Source: JAUWGC01 sp963753055
Lineage (GTDB): Bacteria > Bacteroidota > Bacteroidia > Bacteroidales > B18-G4
Length of the DNA stretch: 64,000 bases
Assembly (NCBI GenBank): GCA_963753055.1
Contig: CAVWAP010000004.1
Span: 682,001-746,000 of the forward strand
Direction: 5' to 3'
Every line of letters begins with the position of its first letter. Within the stretch, counting starts at the first letter, position 1. This document shows, in pieces, positions 52,327-61,182 of the stretch. The position numbers were made by a program, and so were the translations under genes. Under the pieces are notes generated by a model, which was not told the origin of the DNA, made no database searches, and saw only the letters and a program-made list of their open reading frames with translations.

Positions 52327-53219
52327 TCTGATTGATTTTGATCCTCAGTAAAATCACGCTTATGCTTCCATCTCCTGTGTGACCATAGCCAGTTATCGGG
52401 TGCCTGTTTGATGGAATTCTCAAGTAAAGATATATAATTTTTGATTATTCCGTGCTCACTGCTGTCCTTGGGATGGCTTGTTATTAATTTGAACACTCCG
52501 TGGTACCTGCCTCTGCCAATACGCTGTATATCGATGAAAACCACCCCCATATCTAATGATACTGCAATTTTTTCAATGCCCAGAAAAAACCCGGTTTCCT
52601 GGTTAAAAAACTGCCCCCAATAGTTAATCTCGCTTTTCGTTGGTGTTTGATCAGCAGCAAATACATTGAATGTTAAACGGTTCTTATTTTTTATCAAAGT
52701 CCTGAATGTTTCTTTAAAAGGTATCACGCTGTCTTTATGAAATCTGGTGCGCAAATAGGTCATGTACTTATCAAACCGTTTGTCGGAAAGCGGTTTCACA
52801 ATAGCGTATCCTTTCTGTTCAGTGATTAGTCCGAGTGCTATACCCATCCATTCCCAGTTTCCACAATGACCGATAGTTACGATGATGCTTTTATTTTGCT
52901 TGAAAAGGTCCCTGAATATTTCAATATTCTCAAACGAAAACCTTTTAAGAATCTGATCTCTGGTAATGCTACGGAGCTTGATGACTTCCAATATGATATC
53001 TGCGAGGTTCCTGTAGTATTGCTTTACAATTTTTCTTATTTCAGTATCGCTTTTGTCAGGAAATGCATTTTTTAAGTTGCTAAATATGATAATCCTCCTG
53101 TAGCGAAAAATATAGTGTAGCAGGAAAGATAAAAAATCAGAAAATATATATAAACATCTGAATGGAAGTTTGGAAATTACCCAAAAGCAAGCCTTGATTA
53201 AATAGAAAAGGATAACCAT
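52323..53219 (-). CDS. Lipid A-type (LpxL/HtrB-like) acyltransferase
   Basis: A 298-residue membrane-associated acyltransferase from the ATG at 53219; the longer open frame overlaps the GWxTD gene. An N-terminal hydrophobic segment (about 1-40) precedes the LPLAT pattern: GHCGNWEW near residue 117 (catalytic His-x4-Glu-like), a DQTPTKSE motif near 192 and WLWSHRRWK near the end, diagnostic for LpxL/LpxM. Adds a secondary acyl chain to lipid A or a similar glycolipid. Operon: GWxTD gene, acyltransferase, glycosyltransferase. Confidence 0.86.
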   Translation of the reverse strand: MVILFYLIKACFWVISKLPFRCLYIFSDFLSFLLHYIFRYRRIIIFSNLKNAFPDKSDTEIRKIVKQYYRNLADIILEVIKLRSITRDQILKRFSFENIEIFRDLFKQNKSIIVTIGHCGNWEWMGIALGLITEQKGYAIVKPLSDKRFDKYMTYLRTRFHKDSVIPFKETFRTLIKNKNRLTFNVFAADQTPTKSEINYWGQFFNQETGFFLGIEKIAVSLDMGVVFIDIQRIGRGRYHGVFKLITSHPKDSSEHGIIKNYISLLENSIKQAPDNWLWSHRRWKHKRDFTEDQNQSD

Positions 53220-53232
53220 GCAGCTTGATTGT

Positions 53233-54705
53233 TTAATATGGGTTATCCCAATAATCATGCACCCTGCTGCCCCAGACATCAGGATAATTACTGATATCTA
53301 TATTGTATGGGTCGAAGGTACGGTTATGTACCATCACCTGCCAGCGGTAGTTATGCACTTCCCCTCTTGCATCTGAATGCACTAAACTGAAATCATTAGT
53401 AATTATATCATGCGTATAAAAAACAAACCTCTTGTTTCGCTGGTTATCCCCCAAAGTATAATACTGCCAGATCTCGTAAGGGTATGCTGAAGGTTCATTA
53501 TAGCTTCTGGAAATAATATTCGGAGCACCATATTTAAGGTATACTATACCTCTGTCTGTGTCGTATCCCAATGTATTTGGTGTGGAATAAGATGCATTAA
53601 CTTTCTTCACTTCTATCAAATAGTCCTCCCAGGCCCGTTGTGGGTCCAAGGGGTTCCTGGTTTTCCAGAAATTCAGAAAAAATTGCTGCATGGTCGTCAG
53701 TTCCGATTCTTTCAGATGCTTTCTGATAAAAACCCTTTCCATTTCAGTACTGATAGGGCTTAGGAAGTGAATATAAAGGGCAAGGGAGTCTTTATGTGTA
53801 TAATGATCAACAAATGAATTCTCAGTTTCTACCGCTGCCAGGTCTTCCATGTCAAACTCGACATAAGGATTACTTCTTTGAATGAATAATTTCTGGTTGG
53901 CAATCACTTCGTTGTCCCGGTTCCTTGCCTCAACAACCAGATTGTAGTTTCCTGAAGGCAGATAACCAATATCAAATTCACCAACTACTGGGATAACAGG
54001 ACTCACATCTTCTCGCTTATTGCGTTGGAAATTCTTTAGGGTTTGACCGGTTTCAAATGCTTCAATATAATAGCTTACCAGAAACTTACCATCTTCGCCA
54101 AAGGCCAGTTTACTGAAATATATCTCACTGTAAAACTTCAATTTAGACACTGATTGTGGGTAGAAATTATAAACATATGGCAGAAAATCATAACCGCCAC
54201 GTGATCGAATATTTGGTGTCTTGGTCTCATGATATGACTCGATTAACTCAATCTCGGAAAAGCATATCTGATCTGTGGGATAATCGATTTCAACAGGTTC
54301 GATGGTAACGAATGGATCAATTTCACTGTTTTTATCCACAATGCTTATCTCCATATCATAATTTCCGTTCTTTAGCAGATAACGTTGCTGATCAACAAAA
54401 GTAAATGCTACCGATGCAGTGTCTTCCACTGAGGGACTCTTTATCTCATATTTATCAAAATCAATAATTTCCTCACCCTGCCGGAAAATAATTGTGACTT
54501 CAATATTTCCCTGGAATTTCCCGTCCTCAGTTTGGACATAATGAATGCTTTCTGCAAGAATAGAAAGGTAGGTTTCAATGTATGGCCCTTCATCTGGAGA
54601 ATTAAATGTGGTGTACGAAAGATAGGCCATGATGTTTTTGCCCTGTAAATGGCTTCCCAAAGCAATAAAGAGCAAGGTTAATGTAAAATATGTCAGCTTT
54701 TTCAT
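53233..54705 (-). CDS. GWxTD domain-containing exported protein
   Basis: A 490-residue protein with a signal peptide (about residues 1-23). The first two thirds form a beta-sandwich-like region. The GWxTD domain lies at about residues 335-480: FFLNFWKTRNPLDPQ, then GYDTDRGIVYLKYGAPN, then the C-terminal WQVMVHNRTFDP. In this copy the name-giving GW-x-TD reads GYDTD. The domain is common in Bacteroidota and Acidobacteria, role unknown. It is the first gene of the envelope operon, 13 bp before the acyltransferase start. Confidence 0.85.
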   Translation of the reverse strand: MKKLTYFTLTLLFIALGSHLQGKNIMAYLSYTTFNSPDEGPYIETYLSILAESIHYVQTEDGKFQGNIEVTIIFRQGEEIIDFDKYEIKSPSVEDTASVAFTFVDQQRYLLKNGNYDMEISIVDKNSEIDPFVTIEPVEIDYPTDQICFSEIELIESYHETKTPNIRSRGGYDFLPYVYNFYPQSVSKLKFYSEIYFSKLAFGEDGKFLVSYYIEAFETGQTLKNFQRNKREDVSPVIPVVGEFDIGYLPSGNYNLVVEARNRDNEVIANQKLFIQRSNPYVEFDMEDLAAVETENSFVDHYTHKDSLALYIHFLSPISTEMERVFIRKHLKESELTTMQQFFLNFWKTRNPLDPQRAWEDYLIEVKKVNASYSTPNTLGYDTDRGIVYLKYGAPNIISRSYNEPSAYPYEIWQYYTLGDNQRNKRFVFYTHDIITNDFSLVHSDARGEVHNYRWQVMVHNRTFDPYNIDISNYPDVWGSRVHDYWDNPY

Positions 54706-54851
54706 ATGGCTTCTATTAAGTGATCAAGGATAATTAGGTCATTCATTAGCAAAGGTATAAAAATTAGCCGTGCTGTCAAGATGGAATCAGTTAACGGCAC
54801 CCTGCAACCAGTTTAAGGCAAGGACGTGAGGATATTTTTCAAACATCCATA

Positions 54852-54881
54852 TTGATATATTTGAAAATTGTATTATTTTTG
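54852..54881 (+). promoter_or_regulatory. Promoter of tRNA-Ser
   Basis: TTG at 54852-54854 and TATTTTTG at 54874-54881 are 19 bp apart, a good -33/-7 pair, with the tRNA starting 5 bp after the box. Confidence 0.55.
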
Positions 54882-54885
54882 CATC

Positions 54886-54972
54886 GGAGAAATGGCAGAG
54901 TGGTCGAATGCGGCGGTCTTGAAAACCGTTGGCCGTTCACGCGGCCCGGGGGTTCGAATCCCTCTTTCTCCG
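54886..54972 (+). tRNA. tRNA-Ser (anticodon TGA)
   Basis: An 87-nt class II tRNA. Acceptor stem 54886-54892 pairs with 54965-54971, discriminator G at 54972. A long variable arm (GTTCACGCGGCCCG region) and anticodon loop CTTGAAA (TGA) are present. CCA is not encoded. Confidence 0.97.
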
Positions 54973-55096
54973 CAGCGCAATATTAAGCCCTTTTTAGGGC
55001 TTTTTTATTTTGGAGAAGACGAGATAAAGTTTTCTTTAGCTTGGCTTCGACAGAATAAAAAATACACACCGCAGGTGTGGCTTAATATTGCGCTGC
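54972..55096. repeat. 18-bp perfect inverted repeat element at the tRNA-Ser 3' end
   Basis: Perfect arms at 54972-54989 and 55079-55096, starting on the tRNA discriminator base, enclose the terminator and a smaller CACACC-GCA-GGTGTG hairpin. A run of nine C follows at 55099-55107. It is non-coding and looks like a folded mobile-element remnant or long processing structure. The rest of the 243-bp gap to the next gene is AT-rich. Confidence 0.72.
54985..55006 (+). terminator. Terminator of tRNA-Ser
   Basis: AAGCCCT (54985-54991) pairs with AGGGCTT (54996-55002) around TTTT and is followed by further T. The left arm overlaps the 18-bp inverted repeat. Confidence 0.82.
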
Positions 55097-55215
55097 TGCC
55101 CCCCCCCGCGGATCACGTTAGTAATCCCGGTATCAAATCACCATGTTCCAAGTATATGGCTTTATAGCATAATTTTATTTACGTTGCTTTTCAATCATTT
55201 CATATTTTTGTCGGT

Positions 55216-56511
55216 ATGTTCAAAGAAATAAACCCCCAGCTGCTCGATTGTGTGATGCGTGAGAAAGACCACGTGATCTACTACGGAGATTCTCCCCTGT
55301 GCTCTCCTGCAGGCAATGAGATCAGCCATAAGGAACCACGCATCCTGAAACACCTGATGATCAAGATAACTATCAGTAAAGTGATTGATTCACAGTCAGT
55401 TAATTCATATGCTGTTTTCGCTTTTCAAAAGGATTTTCTGGAAAAAAAGAATGATCCGCTGAAAAAGCATTTTCAACAAGTCATCGATAAGGATAAGCTG
55501 GTACAAACTAAAATGCATAAGGTTACTTCCAAACTTATTGACGTGCAAGATGCCCTGGATTACCTTGAAGAAAACACACAGGTGCTTAACCTGATTTTCC
55601 TGGGCGTTTCAGAGATAGTCACAAGGATGAGTAATTTCCTGTATGAAGACATCTCAAGCAATCCATACAATGGTGAAAAGCCTGATACCATCATTGATTT
55701 TCTTAAGTATCATTATGATAAGCTTGAAATTGAGTATCAATCGGCTGTCAATATTCTCTGTGCATACCACCAGGCAGGCATAATGTTGCCTTTGTTGCTG
55801 GTAAAGCATAAAATTACACCTTCAGAATATGCCAATGCACTGGTTGCCATTCACCTTAACCGCTCAGCAGAAAAGAACCCGGCATCATTACCAGCGATAA
55901 TGGGTCTGGAGGATAAAGACAATGATACACCTATTGATTGGAACCACCCGGATCAGGGATTTCACATCTTCCACCAGGAAGCCTTGAGAGTACTTGAATA
56001 TCTATCTTTCTTTGATGAATCAGAAGCTAAACAATCTGGTATACAGGTGTTGATTGATGAAGGTGAGAGCTACCATCTGGAATTCAAAACTTCCTTCAGA
56101 TGGGATATGCATCAGGAGAAGAAGAACCCGGCTGTAGAACATGCAAGCTTGAAGACTATTTCAGCATTCCTGAATTCCAGCGGAGGGAACCTGCTTATTG
56201 GTGTAACAGATGATGGGAGTATCAGTGGCATTGAAACTGACCGCTTTGAAAACGAGGATAAGTTTTTATTACATTTCTGGAATATGATCAAAGCATCTAT
56301 GGGACAGGAGGTAACACCATATATCCAGTCAGTCATTGAAAAAATTGATGGTAAAACTGTTTGCCGAGTAAATTGCCTGCGAAGCCCCAGTCCGGTATTT
56401 CTTAAGCAAAAAGGCTTTGATGAGGAGTTTTATATCCGGGTTGGACCCAGTTCTGCAGCACTTGAAATTCGAGAAGCATTGAAATACATTGCAGAGCGAT
56501 TCCCTAAGTAA
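55216..56511 (+). CDS. AlbA_2/Schlafen-like DNA-binding-domain protein
   Basis: A 431-residue protein. The N-terminal two thirds are helical and unrecognised. Residues about 280-425 form an AlbA_2 (AAA-4/Schlafen-core-type) domain: YHLEFKTSFRW with the acidic residue of the predicted site, FLNSSGGNLLIGVTDDGSI, GIETDRF, and FYIRVGPSSAAL with the ending helix. Such domains bind DNA/RNA or cleave tRNA in Schlafens, and occur in putative regulators. Single gene, 9 bp after no clear promoter; a C9 run lies about 110 bp upstream. Function unknown. Confidence 0.75.
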   Translation: MFKEINPQLLDCVMREKDHVIYYGDSPLCSPAGNEISHKEPRILKHLMIKITISKVIDSQSVNSYAVFAFQKDFLEKKNDPLKKHFQQVIDKDKLVQTKMHKVTSKLIDVQDALDYLEENTQVLNLIFLGVSEIVTRMSNFLYEDISSNPYNGEKPDTIIDFLKYHYDKLEIEYQSAVNILCAYHQAGIMLPLLLVKHKITPSEYANALVAIHLNRSAEKNPASLPAIMGLEDKDNDTPIDWNHPDQGFHIFHQEALRVLEYLSFFDESEAKQSGIQVLIDEGESYHLEFKTSFRWDMHQEKKNPAVEHASLKTISAFLNSSGGNLLIGVTDDGSISGIETDRFENEDKFLLHFWNMIKASMGQEVTPYIQSVIEKIDGKTVCRVNCLRSPSPVFLKQKGFDEEFYIRVGPSSAALEIREALKYIAERFPK

Positions 56512-56627
56512 TCTTAGTTTAATATTGATTTTTTATTAAAAACATTAATTAATTAGACTTGTTCTAATTAATTTGAAGTAATTTTGTCTACTCAACTAGG
56601 TTAGTGAAAAAGTTATAAATCAGGGCA

Positions 56628-58574
56628 ATGAGCTATATTCAATTCGATAAAAACCAACTTATAAATCTGGAGTACTCGCTGAATAAGGAATTGATCCGTT
56701 CAAACAGGGCTGGTGCCTATGCCAGCAAAACCATAATCGGCTGTAATACAAGAAAATATCACGGCCTTTTAGTAGTTCCACAACCAGGGATCGATAACGA
56801 AAACCATGTACTTCTGTCAAACCTTGATGAAACAATAATACAGCATGGTGCTGAATTTAACCTTGGGATCCATCAATTTCCCGGGGGAGTGTTTCATCCA
56901 AAAGGTCATCGCTATATCCGTGATTTCGGTACTGATCCTATTCCATATATTATTTACCGTGTGGGTGGCGTAGTACTGAAGAGGGAAATGTTATTTATGC
57001 AGAGCAATGACAGGATCCTGTTTAAATATACCTTATTGGAAGCACATTCTCCAACCCGGCTACGGTTGAAACCATTCCTGGCCTTCAGGAATGTTCATCA
57101 CCTGAGCCGCGCTAATATGAATATCCAGGACAAATATGAAAGGATAGATCATGGGATCAGGATGAGGCTTTACCCTGGATATTCTATGATATACATGCAA
57201 ATATCCAAACCAGCAGATTATACCCATGTTCCTGACTGGTATTATAATGTTGAATACCAGGAGGAAATGAGAAGAGGCTACGATTACCAGGAAGATCTGT
57301 TCATCCCCGGATTTTTTGAATTTCCCATTCGAAAGAACGAGAGTGTGATATTTAGTGCGGGCATAAAACAGGTTAGTCCACAGTCCCTGAAGAGGTCGTT
57401 TACTGCAGAAGTCAATAAAAGGATTCCAAGGGATAATTACGAGAACTGCCTGGTCAACTCAGCCCAGCAATTTATTGTCAAGAAGGGTAATAAAACTGAG
57501 ATAGTAGCAGGCTATCCCTGGTTTGGCCGCTGGGGTAGAGATACTTTCATAGCTCTACCAGGCCTTACTTTTGTCCTGGGAGATATCAAAACAGGAAAAG
57601 CTGTAATAGATACCATGATATCTGACCTCAAAGGGCCGTTATTTCCCAATGTAGGTTCGGGACTCGAATCAGCGTACAATTCTGTGGATGCTCCCTTGTG
57701 GTTTTTCTGGTCACTTCAGCAGTATGCGGCATTCTCCAATAAGCATGACCAGATCTGGGGTACCTATGGAAAGAAAATGAAATTGGTACTTGAAGGGTTC
57801 AGGGATGGAACTGATTTTGGCATCGGGATGCTGGATAATGGACTGTTAAAGGCAGGTGAACCAGGTTATGCACTGACCTGGATGGATGCTGTTGTTAACG
57901 GTAAGCCTGTTACACCGAGGCATGGACTGGCAGTTGAAATCAATGCATTATGGTATAATGCAATCAGGTTTAGTATTGAAGTGGCTGAGCTGGCCGGGGA
58001 TAAGAAGTTTGTTAATCAATGGTCGGAAATAGCTGAGCGGATACCCGAAGCTTTTGAACAAGTATTCTGGAGTGAGGAAAAGCAATTTCTTGCTGATCAT
58101 GTGACGGATGAAAAGCCATGCTGGTGCATGCGGCCAAACCAGATCTTTGCTGCTTCATTACCATACAGCCCTGTCAGGGAAGAGATCCGGCAGGCCGTTG
58201 TTGAAAAAGTACAGCAGGAGCTGCTTACACCAAGAGGCTTACGTACGCTTTCACCAAAAAATCCTAAGTATAAAGGAACCTATGCAGGGGATCAAAAACA
58301 AAGAGATGCTGCTTATCACCAGGGAACTGTTTGGCCATGGCTGCTCGGCCATTTTGCTGAAGCATATTTGAAGATCCATGGAGCATCAGGTGTGTCGTTT
58401 ATTGAAAATATCTATCATGCATTTGAAGATGAAATGACTGAGGCTGGCATAGGTACCATCTCAGAAATATATAATGGTGATCCACCCCATAAAGCTGTTG
58501 GCGCAATATCCCAGGCATGGAGTGTAGCTGAACTGTTGAGAATAAAATATTTATTAGATAAATACAGAGAATGA
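56628..58574 (+). CDS. Glycogen debranching enzyme (amylo-alpha-1,6-glucosidase type)
   Basis: A 648-residue cytoplasmic enzyme with the bacterial debranching N-terminal domain (about 15-230) and the (alpha/alpha)6 GDE-C domain. Motifs: GYPWFGRWGRDTFIALPGL (about 300-318), YNSVDAPLWFFW and GTVWPWLLGHFAEAYL. The catalytic acidic residues are in the GRWGRD-type segment and the DRPWC-like area. Hydrolyses alpha-1,6 branches of glycogen. First gene of a five-gene operon; its stop overlaps the next start by 4 bp. Confidence 0.9.
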   Translation: MSYIQFDKNQLINLEYSLNKELIRSNRAGAYASKTIIGCNTRKYHGLLVVPQPGIDNENHVLLSNLDETIIQHGAEFNLGIHQFPGGVFHPKGHRYIRDFGTDPIPYIIYRVGGVVLKREMLFMQSNDRILFKYTLLEAHSPTRLRLKPFLAFRNVHHLSRANMNIQDKYERIDHGIRMRLYPGYSMIYMQISKPADYTHVPDWYYNVEYQEEMRRGYDYQEDLFIPGFFEFPIRKNESVIFSAGIKQVSPQSLKRSFTAEVNKRIPRDNYENCLVNSAQQFIVKKGNKTEIVAGYPWFGRWGRDTFIALPGLTFVLGDIKTGKAVIDTMISDLKGPLFPNVGSGLESAYNSVDAPLWFFWSLQQYAAFSNKHDQIWGTYGKKMKLVLEGFRDGTDFGIGMLDNGLLKAGEPGYALTWMDAVVNGKPVTPRHGLAVEINALWYNAIRFSIEVAELAGDKKFVNQWSEIAERIPEAFEQVFWSEEKQFLADHVTDEKPCWCMRPNQIFAASLPYSPVREEIRQAVVEKVQQELLTPRGLRTLSPKNPKYKGTYAGDQKQRDAAYHQGTVWPWLLGHFAEAYLKIHGASGVSFIENIYHAFEDEMTEAGIGTISEIYNGDPPHKAVGAISQAWSVAELLRIKYLLDKYRE

Positions 58575-59863
58575 AAGTATTGATGTTTGGCTGGGAATTT
58601 CCGCCACATATAACCGGTGGATTGGGAACCGCTTGTTTTGGACTAACCAAAGGATTGCTCAAACAAGGTGTAGAAGTCATATTTGTGGTTCCAAAAGCCT
58701 ACGGTGATGAAGACCAGCAGGCAGTCCGCTTAGTCAATGCAAGTGATGTTTCCATAGATTTTACGGATTCAACTTTCAGGGATTATTGGAATAGGATCAC
58801 CTACATGGAAATCGGTTCAAACCTGATACCATATGTCGGCCCGGAGGAGTTTGCCAGGATGACCAGCGACGATGAGCTGGAAAAAACCTTGCGAAGCGAT
58901 AGCACATTGACTGAAAAATTTGAGTTTTCAGGGAAGTATGGAAAAGATCTCATGGAAGAGGTTAAACGCTATGCCCTGGTAGCTTCAGCTATTGCAGCAA
59001 AGACAGATTTTGATGTCATCCATGCACATGATTGGTTAACCTATGCAGCCGGTATAGCAGCGAAAGCTGTTAGTGGAAAGCCATTGGTAGTCCATATGCA
59101 TGCTACGGAATTCGATCGCTCGGGAGAGAATATTAACCAGAATGTCTATGACATTGAGAGGAAGGGGATGGAAGAAGCCGATAGTGTGATTGCGGTAAGT
59201 AATCTCACAAGAAATATTGTAATCAACAGATACGGTATTCCGGCGGAAAAAGTGGTCACTGTTTATAATGCTGTTGACCCGGTTTACAAGGAAGATGGGG
59301 TTTATGACAGGTATGTGAAAGAAAAAATTGTCACTTTCCTGGGAAGGATTACCTTCCAGAAAGGACCCGATTATTTTGTTGAAGCAGCAAAGAAAGTGCT
59401 GGATAAAGACCTTAATGTCAGATTCGTCATGGCCGGAAGTGGTGACATGATGAATAAGATCATACGACGTGTAGCGGAGCTTAAAATTGCTACTAAGTTC
59501 CATTTCACCGGTTTTCTGCAGGGCAATGATGTCGACAGAATGTTTTCCATGAGTGATGTGTTTGTTATGCCCTCAGTATCAGAGCCATTTGGCCTCGTGC
59601 CACTTGAAGCTATGAGGTCGAACGTGCCTGTTGTCATCTCCAAGCAATCCGGTGTGGCTGAAATCCTGAAGCATGCCCTGAAGATAGATTTCTGGGACAT
59701 CGACGCCATGGCAGACTGTATTTATGGACTATTGCATTATGACGGACTTTCAAAAATGTTCAGAAGGTACGGAAAGGATGAAGTTGATAGTCTGAAATGG
59801 GAAAATGCCGCCCTTAATGTTAGGGATGTATATATCGAAACAATTAATAAAACTATAAACTGA
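58571..59863 (+). CDS. Glycogen-operon glycosyltransferase, GT4/GT5-like
   Basis: A 430-residue GT-B protein. The N-terminal FGWEFPPHITGGLGTACFGL is a donor-loop motif (KxGGL class, here GGLG at about 17-20), with HAHDWLTY near residue 154. The C-terminal domain has FLGRITFQKGPDYF and SVSEPFGLVPLEAM (about 335-350), with the catalytic Glu-x7-Glu. Overlaps the debranching gene by 4 bp. It probably uses ADP- or UDP-glucose to extend alpha-glucan, or synthesises a related primer. Confidence 0.86.
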   Translation: MKVLMFGWEFPPHITGGLGTACFGLTKGLLKQGVEVIFVVPKAYGDEDQQAVRLVNASDVSIDFTDSTFRDYWNRITYMEIGSNLIPYVGPEEFARMTSDDELEKTLRSDSTLTEKFEFSGKYGKDLMEEVKRYALVASAIAAKTDFDVIHAHDWLTYAAGIAAKAVSGKPLVVHMHATEFDRSGENINQNVYDIERKGMEEADSVIAVSNLTRNIVINRYGIPAEKVVTVYNAVDPVYKEDGVYDRYVKEKIVTFLGRITFQKGPDYFVEAAKKVLDKDLNVRFVMAGSGDMMNKIIRRVAELKIATKFHFTGFLQGNDVDRMFSMSDVFVMPSVSEPFGLVPLEAMRSNVPVVISKQSGVAEILKHALKIDFWDIDAMADCIYGLLHYDGLSKMFRRYGKDEVDSLKWENAALNVRDVYIETINKTIN

Positions 59864-59871
59864 AGCATTAT

Positions 59872-61170
59872 ATGAAGTCACTATGCTTTTATTTCCAGGT
59901 TCATCAACCGTTCAGGTTAAAAACTTACAGGTTCTTTAATATTGGTAATGATCATAATTATTATGATGATTATCAGAACCGCTTTATTGCTAAAAGGGTA
60001 TCTGAAAAGTGTTACCTGCCCATGAACCAATTGTTGCTGGATCTGATCAATGAATACGGATCAGCATTCAAGATCAGCTTTTCAATATCCGGTACTGCAC
60101 TTGAAACATTTGAAAAATATGTTCCTGAAGTGCTGGAAAGTTATAAGCAATTAGCGCGTACCGGTTCGGTGGAATTCCTGGCTGAGACATATGGCCATGC
60201 CCTTAGTGCCTTGAAGAGCAAAGAGGAATTTGCAAAGCAGGTTAAACTGCAAAGTGATAAGATCGAGCAACTTTTCGGTCAAAAGCCAACCACATTCCGT
60301 AATACGGAGCTGATCTACTCTGATGAGATAGGAGCCATGGTTGCTGATATGGGCTACGAAACAATGTTGACAGAAGGCGCCAAGCATGTTTTGGGTTGGA
60401 AAAGCCCTAACTTTATGTATTGTAACGCCATCAACCCTAAACTGAAACTATTGCTTAAAAATTTCCAGCTTAGTGATGATATTGCTTTCCGGTTTTCACA
60501 GCAAAGCTGGGATGGCTGGCCATTAACAACAGAGAAATTTGTGGACTGGTTAAATTCTATTGATGGGAAGGAAGAAGTCGTTAACCTTTTTATGGATTAT
60601 GAGACTTTTGGCGAACACCAATGGCCCGAAACGGGTATTTTTGACTTCATGAGAGCACTTCCTGCAAGGATATTCTCTCATTCTAAATACCAGTTTAACA
60701 CACCAAGTGAACTTTCCAGGATTCTTCAACCGGTTGGTGCAATACATGTCCCATACCCAATCTCCTGGGCGGATGAAGAAAGAGACCTCACTGCCTGGCT
60801 CGGAAATGAACTGCAGGATGAGGCTTTTGATAAACTTTATGAGGCAGAGCACAAAATTAAGGATTGTAAAAATGAAGCCCTGCTGAGAGATTGGACGATG
60901 CTTCAAACCTCTGACCACTTCTATTACATGTGTACCAAGTGGTTCTCTGATGGTGATGTGCATAAGTACTTCAACCCATATGGCTCTCCCTATGAGGCAT
61001 TTATTAATTATATGAATGTGCTTTCTGATTTTCTGGCTAGGATTGAAGAAGATTGCAAAGAAAGACCGGTCTCTAAAAGTGTGGAAAAGAAGGCAAAAGT
61101 GGCTAAAAAACCAAAGAAACCTGCAGCAAAACCTGCTAAAGCAACAAAGCCCACTAAAAAAGGAAAATAA
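59872..61170 (+). CDS. GH57 alpha-glucan hydrolase/transferase
   Basis: A 432-residue family 57 enzyme. The nucleophile is Glu146 in TFRNTELIYSD and the acid Asp242 is in FMDYETFGEH. The start LCFYFQVHQPF with its His residues is typical. The end carries about 30 residues rich in Lys, Ala and Pro, absent from the catalytic fold; it may be a disordered tail that binds glycogen or anchors the enzyme. Acts in glucan cleavage or 4-alpha-glucan transfer; the exact reaction is unclear. Confidence 0.9.
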   Translation: MKSLCFYFQVHQPFRLKTYRFFNIGNDHNYYDDYQNRFIAKRVSEKCYLPMNQLLLDLINEYGSAFKISFSISGTALETFEKYVPEVLESYKQLARTGSVEFLAETYGHALSALKSKEEFAKQVKLQSDKIEQLFGQKPTTFRNTELIYSDEIGAMVADMGYETMLTEGAKHVLGWKSPNFMYCNAINPKLKLLLKNFQLSDDIAFRFSQQSWDGWPLTTEKFVDWLNSIDGKEEVVNLFMDYETFGEHQWPETGIFDFMRALPARIFSHSKYQFNTPSELSRILQPVGAIHVPYPISWADEERDLTAWLGNELQDEAFDKLYEAEHKIKDCKNEALLRDWTMLQTSDHFYYMCTKWFSDGDVHKYFNPYGSPYEAFINYMNVLSDFLARIEEDCKERPVSKSVEKKAKVAKKPKKPAAKPAKATKPTKKGK

Positions 61171-61182
61171 ATTTAGCGATAT

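Noticed and set aside
53220..53279. Twenty extra N-terminal codons on the acyltransferase
   Set aside because: They overlap the end of the GWxTD gene, and the hydrophobic start of the family lies at 53219.
54972..55215. Integrated element or prophage at tRNA-Ser
   Set aside because: No integrase, no duplicated tRNA end and no phage genes nearby.
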